From assembly GCA_016748015.1 (NCBI GenBank), contig JAAOMT010000599.1, positions 344,151-408,150 on the forward strand: DNA of 64,000 nucleotides, read 5' to 3'. Shown here in pieces: positions 60,001 to 64,000 of this stretch (position 1 is the first letter of the stretch; every line of letters starts with the position of its first letter). The notes under the pieces were generated by a model. The model had not been told where the DNA came from and ran no database searches. It saw only the letters and a program-made list of their open reading frames with translations. Both the position numbers and the translations under genes were made by a program. The stretch comes from Geosiphon pyriformis. Its lineage: Eukaryota; Glomeromycota; Glomeromycetes; Archaeosporales; Geosiphonaceae.

Positions 60001-61744
60001 GTATTGGTAAGTGTCTCTTTCCAATCATAGGGCTTTGGTATCATGGAAACCCAGGCTTGCCTCCACTGTGAAGGAACTGCCTCAACTTTAAGCACACATT
60101 AAGAATGTCAAGCAGACCATCCAGAACCTGAGCATCTCCATGCTTTCAAAGCTCATTAGAAATACCAGACATGCCAGCAGCTTTTCCATCAGGCAGTCTT
60201 TTGACCACTAAGAGAAACTTATCCAATTTAATCATATTCATGACCTTTAAGAATGCATTATTACTGACATGGTCCAAGGGAGCATATTGATTAGACCAAC
60301 GAACAGGCAAAGAGACAGGAGCAATCTGTTTTCTCATTCATTCCTCCATGATTTCATTAACAGCAGACTTAACTTTCTTGGACTCCAAAATTAACTCATT
60401 GTCCAATATTAGATGGTCCAACACAACTTTTTTAAATGGCTGATCCAAAACACTCTTGATCATAAGTTCCTTATCAGAGCTAAAGTTTTCCATTTATTTG
60501 TCTATTGCTCTCCTGATTGAAATATCTCTGGTCACCCTAGACTCATAGTATTTAGACTTTCAGTACAATTTTCTGACTCTTGATAGGTGTTGAAGAATGC
60601 TTACCCTGCTCTCATTATCATCAAACATTGTGCACGCTTTGGAGGCTCCTTTACTATCAAGATTAGACCATACCTTAAAGAGACAAACAGCATCTGATTC
60701 TTGATTCAAGCTCAAACATTTTACCAACTTGGCCACCAACAATTCCAACTTGAAAAACTTCAAAGACAGCTTATTTCTTGAACAGTCAAACTCACTAAAC
60801 CAATGTCTAGAAAACACCTTATCTGCTAAGTTTAAGACCACATCCTTAAGGATCCTTCACATGACATCCAAATTTCCATTAACTTTTATATCATTGAATA
60901 AAACCATGTTTTCCAAGAACTTGTCTAAAGAACATTCCCTAAAGTGTGACTACTTATTAGCATCCACATCCTTAATCTTGAATTTCCACTTATCTTTATT
61001 GGCCTGTTTACGCTCACTATTGAGACGGAAATCTAAGAGACCATCCAAACCAATAGAAACCAGAACAGTATTATAATCAGTGTCAAAAAAATCAGAGACA
61101 GAAGTGACTTCATGACCAGCCAAAGCAGATGACAGACTCTTGCTCACAAAAATGTAGTCAATAATCTTCACGACACCCTGAAAATTGCCCCAAGTGAAAG
61201 CTTTGACCAGAGAATGTCCACTAAAGGAATTGACCAACCCCAAATTCAAGCAAAACTTAAGACTAGCACTCTTCCTAAATCCATCTTCATTGAAGTCACC
61301 ACCCAGAACCATAAATGTAGAAGAATTAGCAGCCTTGGCAATAAGAGAGTTAATTTCGCAAGCTTAGCCAAATCTAGTCTTGGCAGAAGCACCTACATAT
61401 AGGCCCAAAATCACTACTGACAACCTGCTCTTAAAAAGGAGCTGAACAGAGAAAAGATGACCAGGTACCTCTTCAACCTTAGAAACATGACGAGTAAGAG
61501 AATTGTTTACAATAATCATCACTCTAGCACCAAGAAACCCATTGTCCAAACCAGAAGAGAATATTCTCACTCCATCGAACTTGTTTATAATCCAAGGCCT
61601 AACATTAGACCTCAACTTTGTTTCTGTAACAATAGAAACCATATTCCCAGAATCAATGTGCCAACAAACAACATCTTCCTGCTTGGCAGGGACATTGATA
61701 TCACGAGCATTGCATGTTGCAATTTTTCAAACCAGCTCTATTAT
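57059..61744 (-). pseudogene. LINE ORF2 of second copy (endonuclease, RT, RNase H)
   Basis: Starts where the other copy has ATG, but here the codon is ATA (61742-61744). Endonuclease: VTETKLRSN (about 61615), GLYVGASA, VLGGDFNEDG (61275-61312), DYIFVSKSL, DTDYNTVLVS. RT: LPDGKAAGMSGISNEL (60146-60200), MIPKPYDWKETLTNTRPIAL (about 59990-60050), an intact active site AFVDDTIW (about 59424-59447). RNase H: VYTDGSVKDLG (about 58330), LFTDNQALLN (about 58150), KVKSHSGVVRNECANF (about 57975-58020). The C-terminal finger is degraded (YIRCELVEDFDYVFSC). The last residues continue past a TAA at 57236 to a TAG at 57059. At least ten stops break the frame. Confidence 0.88.
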
Positions 61745-62519
61745 TGAGAAGAAAGAACATTGGGAACCAAATCAGCATTGTTAACTTTGGCCAAGAGGCC
61801 CATAACTGTAACTGAAAGATTGCGTAGAGTTTCCTCCATTTTAGAGACAATTGAAGAGTCAAAAACTGCCACTCCTGTAATAGCCTCACCACCAGTGACT
61901 ACACCCAAACCCTCACTCATCACTATATCTGCCTCTTAATTCTGTGATGAAGGGGTCACCAATAGCTGACATCCAGAGCTAGGCTGAGAAACCATTGGCC
62001 CAAGTAAGTCCAATCTCTTAGCCAACTTGTCCATGTGTTCCACGAGGCTGGCAAGACTATGCTTAAGAGCAGCAAATCTATCATTTAATTCCACAGACAC
62101 CAATGGAGTAAGTTTCATCTCCAAAGAAGAGCCAAAAGAAACTGAGTTATCACATACAGAGAGAGGAGAAAAAAAAGACCCACCAACAATATTGGCCCAT
62201 GAAATACCACCAAAAAACACAAGATAAGAGATTTGAGCAGAGCACCTTGTATAAATAGAAGCCAGTCTGCTTTTATCATCCTCAGACAATATTCTGCGAG
62301 CTAGTCCACCAGGGGAAGTTTTCTCACCCACAAAACAACCCAGAGATATATGACCCAAATTCTCACACTTAGCACACTTAGCAGAACCCAGGTGAGCCCA
62401 ACACAGATTAGCACCTTTTAAGACAGGTGTAGTTTCCATAACTGCATTAATTAAAGCAGCAGAGTTAAAACAAACAATAGCACATTTGGTCTGAGCATAT
62501 ATAACAGGGTGTTAATCAA
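61741..62519 (-). pseudogene. LINE ORF1 of second copy, 5'-truncated
   Basis: Holds the zinc knuckle CAKCENLGHISLGC (about 62327-62368), the VELNDRFAALKHSLASLVEHM helix (about 62020-62085), one TAA near 61935 and the C-terminal MEETLRNLSVTVMGLLAKVNN. It stops at TAA 61741-61743. It lacks the LTR that splits ORF1 in the other copy. A TAA at the same place as in the other copy precedes HPV-Y (about 62505-62507). Confidence 0.85.
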
Positions 62520-63392
62520 TGTTACTTATAGAAATATAGGAAATATATTAGCATAATTATTAGCCAATCAGAAGTAAGCATAGTAAATGTGGAATTCCAG
62601 GATTCCTCTCAGGAATTGCAGGATTCCAGGAATTTCAGGATTCCCCAACGAGAAATTACAAGATTCCAGAATTCCAGGATTCCTCTCAAAGGAATCACAG
62701 AATTCCAGGAATTCCAGGATTCTTGTCATAAAGAATCAAGGAATTGAAGAATCTCAATTATCAGTAGTATTAAAAACAGAAAAGACAGAATTGATACTAC
62801 AGAATCCTTAGCAAAGAAACTATTCATCAAATAAATAATTATTCCATTTTTCAATTCACTCTCCACTATCAACACTTCATGTTGATAGTAATTGATACTT
62901 AACCACGCTGGAACAATAGCTTTTGATCACGGCTATTGATGAGATACTAACTGACCACATTGCCTTGGCTTATTTTATTTAATTTCTTTATTTTTCCTTT
63001 ATTTTATTTTCTTTCTTTTTTTGATTTTGTTGTTGTGTACTAATTGATTAAAGGATTAAGCACTAAAGTTATTGACGTCAAGGATAGCCTGGTAAAAGAC
63101 CCAGAAATAAGGGTAGGATTTATATATTATCGGATAGCTTACCAGAAGGGCATGACTGCCAGACTAAATCCGGCCACCACATTAAGAAAGAAATTGGAAA
63201 AACTATTTGAAAGATACACCTACTATTGACACTATTGAATCTCTGTCTATTATACAAAGAACTCCATCAAACCCTTCAGATACAAAACTTTCAGATACCA
63301 TACCTTCCACACATTATCCACGAAAGTAGCTTTTGAGTACCAAGTTACGGGTTTGTTATTCAATACAACAGCAGAAATAATCATCTGTAACA
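62520..63392 (+). repeat. LTR of a second gypsy family, inserted in LINE ORF1
   Basis: Starts TGTTAC at 62520, exactly where LINE similarity ends, and ends GTAACA at 63387-63392, followed by a primer-site-like TTTGGTGCTCCC. It is unrelated in sequence to the other LTRs here except for the terminal TGTTAC/GTAACA. Its first part contains many GGAATTCC/AGGATTCC units. The partner LTR and target duplication would lie outside the window. Confidence 0.8.
62591..62755. repeat. GGAATTCC/AGGATTCC cluster inside the LTR
   Basis: Roughly ten short units of the form (C)AGGATTCC, AGGAATT and GGAATTCC in alternating orientation, giving repeated TTC and GAA half-sites three bases apart (TTCCAGGAA). It lies in the U3-like part of the LTR, where promoter elements are expected. 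Confidence 0.75.
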
Positions 63393-64000
63393 TTTGGTGC
63401 TCCCTGTGAGATATAATCTTACAGAGAACCAGCACCAACAACACCAAACCAAAAGTGGCAGAATCAGAAATTATAGGAGCAAACCATTTAGGATTCACAA
63501 AATCTTTATTTTAACACTATTGTCAATACTTGGGATTAAACCACAATCATATATCTGCCGAATCAGTCTTCAATTTCTACATCAACAAAAAGATTTTCTC
63601 TTTATTAGAAACACCAGTGAATACTGAATCAGCAAGAAAAATTTTCTATAAGGAATTAATTCAAAACACCAACCTACCAACAAACCATAATTTTGCATCC
63701 ATTATCACTGAGATCAACAAAGAAATTGAACACCACACTCAACAAAGATATCCAATTACATACGCTAGTAAAGGCAAGGGGAAATTACAAACCCCAGCAG
63801 TAACACCCTGAAAAATACAGCCACCTGCTTGGAAGAAAAACAGAGTTGAATCCTCAAGCAACCCATCATACCACTATACATCTGGAAGCGCCATCAACAT
63901 ATCATCAACTAACGCGTTTCCATCAACTGTGACATCAGCATTTGGATGATTCCCATTCTAAAATAGACAAAGGAAAACAGAATTGTTAGAACCATATGGT
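63393..64000 (+). pseudogene. gag region of the second gypsy element (partial, runs off the window)
   Basis: After the primer site (63395-63408) a + strand frame begins AESEIIGANHLGFTKSLF (no ATG before it; a GTG precedes). It is broken by a TAA (about 63513), continues GLNHNHISAESVFNFYINKK (about 63532-63591), and reads KGKLQTPAVTP (about 63775-63810), a stop, then WKKNRVESSSNPSYHYTSG (about 63830-63890). Further stops follow near 63948-63960. The style and motifs fit gag proteins of Glomeromycotina gypsy elements as I remember them; no zinc knuckle is reached before the window ends. Confidence 0.65.

Larger units (their letters stand above)
56917..62519 (-). mobile_element. Second LINE copy, truncated at its 5' side by an LTR element
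   Basis: Reads on the minus strand from ORF1 (right) to the 3' tail (56917-56941, AATAAATAAAT-like). Protein-level similarity to the + strand LINE runs along its whole length, but the copies differ throughout and this one is richer in C on its own antisense, so they are separate old insertions. ORF1 stops abruptly at 62519 where an LTR begins; the missing N-terminal half of ORF1 may lie beyond the window. Confidence 0.9.

Noticed and set aside
62591-62755. Heat-shock elements in the right-hand LTR
   Set aside because: Half-sites are three bases apart (TTCCAGGAA), not two as in heat-shock elements.
63044-63229. 61-codon frame inside the right-hand LTR
   Set aside because: It has no ATG start and lies wholly inside an LTR bounded by TGTTAC and GTAACA.
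1-64000. tRNA, rRNA, CRISPR array or bacterial operon
   Set aside because: I looked for tRNA T-arm sequences, regular spaced repeats and Shine-Dalgarno-led gene strings and found none. Tandem repeats here are microsatellites or transposon parts.

Overview
The window looks like nuclear DNA of an early-diverging, very AT-rich fungus, most likely an arbuscular mycorrhizal fungus (Glomeromycotina, Rhizophagus-like). This is an inference from three things: low GC with single-exon genes full of Asn, His and Ser runs; a LINE family and a dUTPase-carrying Ty3/gypsy family of a type I associate with Glomeromycotina; and deep nesting of these elements. I see no bacterial or organellar gene, no tRNA or rRNA and no CRISPR array. 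Gene-bearing stretches (about 1-5.4, 8.7-15.9 and 20.8-28 kb) alternate with extremely AT-rich, transposon-containing stretches (about 5.5-8.6, 15.9-20.8 and 28-64 kb).

Left part, 1-28 kb. The only convincing host genes are four small intronless genes at 2350-3306 (-), 10734-11417 (+), 14440-15099 (+) and 23794-24468 (-). All four are diverged paralogues of one protein family that I do not recognise. They share, in order, an SPTHS motif, a basic KHLR-P-SFDTYL motif and an RS-S-SS-SSCDS motif. Three have an LRRVSSA-R motif. All end in an acidic stretch followed by a hydrophobic FLFIxS-like patch. Low-complexity inserts (poly-Asn, poly-His, poly-Ser, a His-Ser repeat) separate the motifs. Between the genes are a 5'-truncated LINE with a 10-bp target duplication (7845-8143), a dead Tc1/mariner copy with perfect 12-bp inverted ends and a TA duplication (8733-9603), an older LINE remnant (20055-20765), microsatellites and long poly(A)/poly(T) tracts.

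Right part, 28-64 kb. A nearly complete but dead LINE lies on the + strand (about 30960-51190: ORF1 with a zinc knuckle; ORF2 with AP endonuclease, reverse transcriptase, RNase H and a zinc-binding tail). It is split by a solo LTR in ORF1 (32518-33500, TCAG duplication) and by a 12.5-kb block in ORF2 (35328-47801, GTAG/GTGG duplication). The block is a Ty3/gypsy element on the minus strand with three LTRs and a partial second copy. Its pol region carries a Cys-rich module and a dUTPase between protease and reverse transcriptase, and an extra ORF of 225 codons follows the integrase. A second LINE copy lies on the minus strand (about 56917-62519). Its ORF1 is interrupted by the LTR of another gypsy element (LTR 62520-63392, then primer site and gag) that runs off the right end. 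The two LINE tails face each other across a gene-free, extremely AT-rich block (51.2-56.9 kb) that shares diverged repeats with the other AT blocks. Nearly all stops in the dead elements can be explained by C-to-T or G-to-A transitions.
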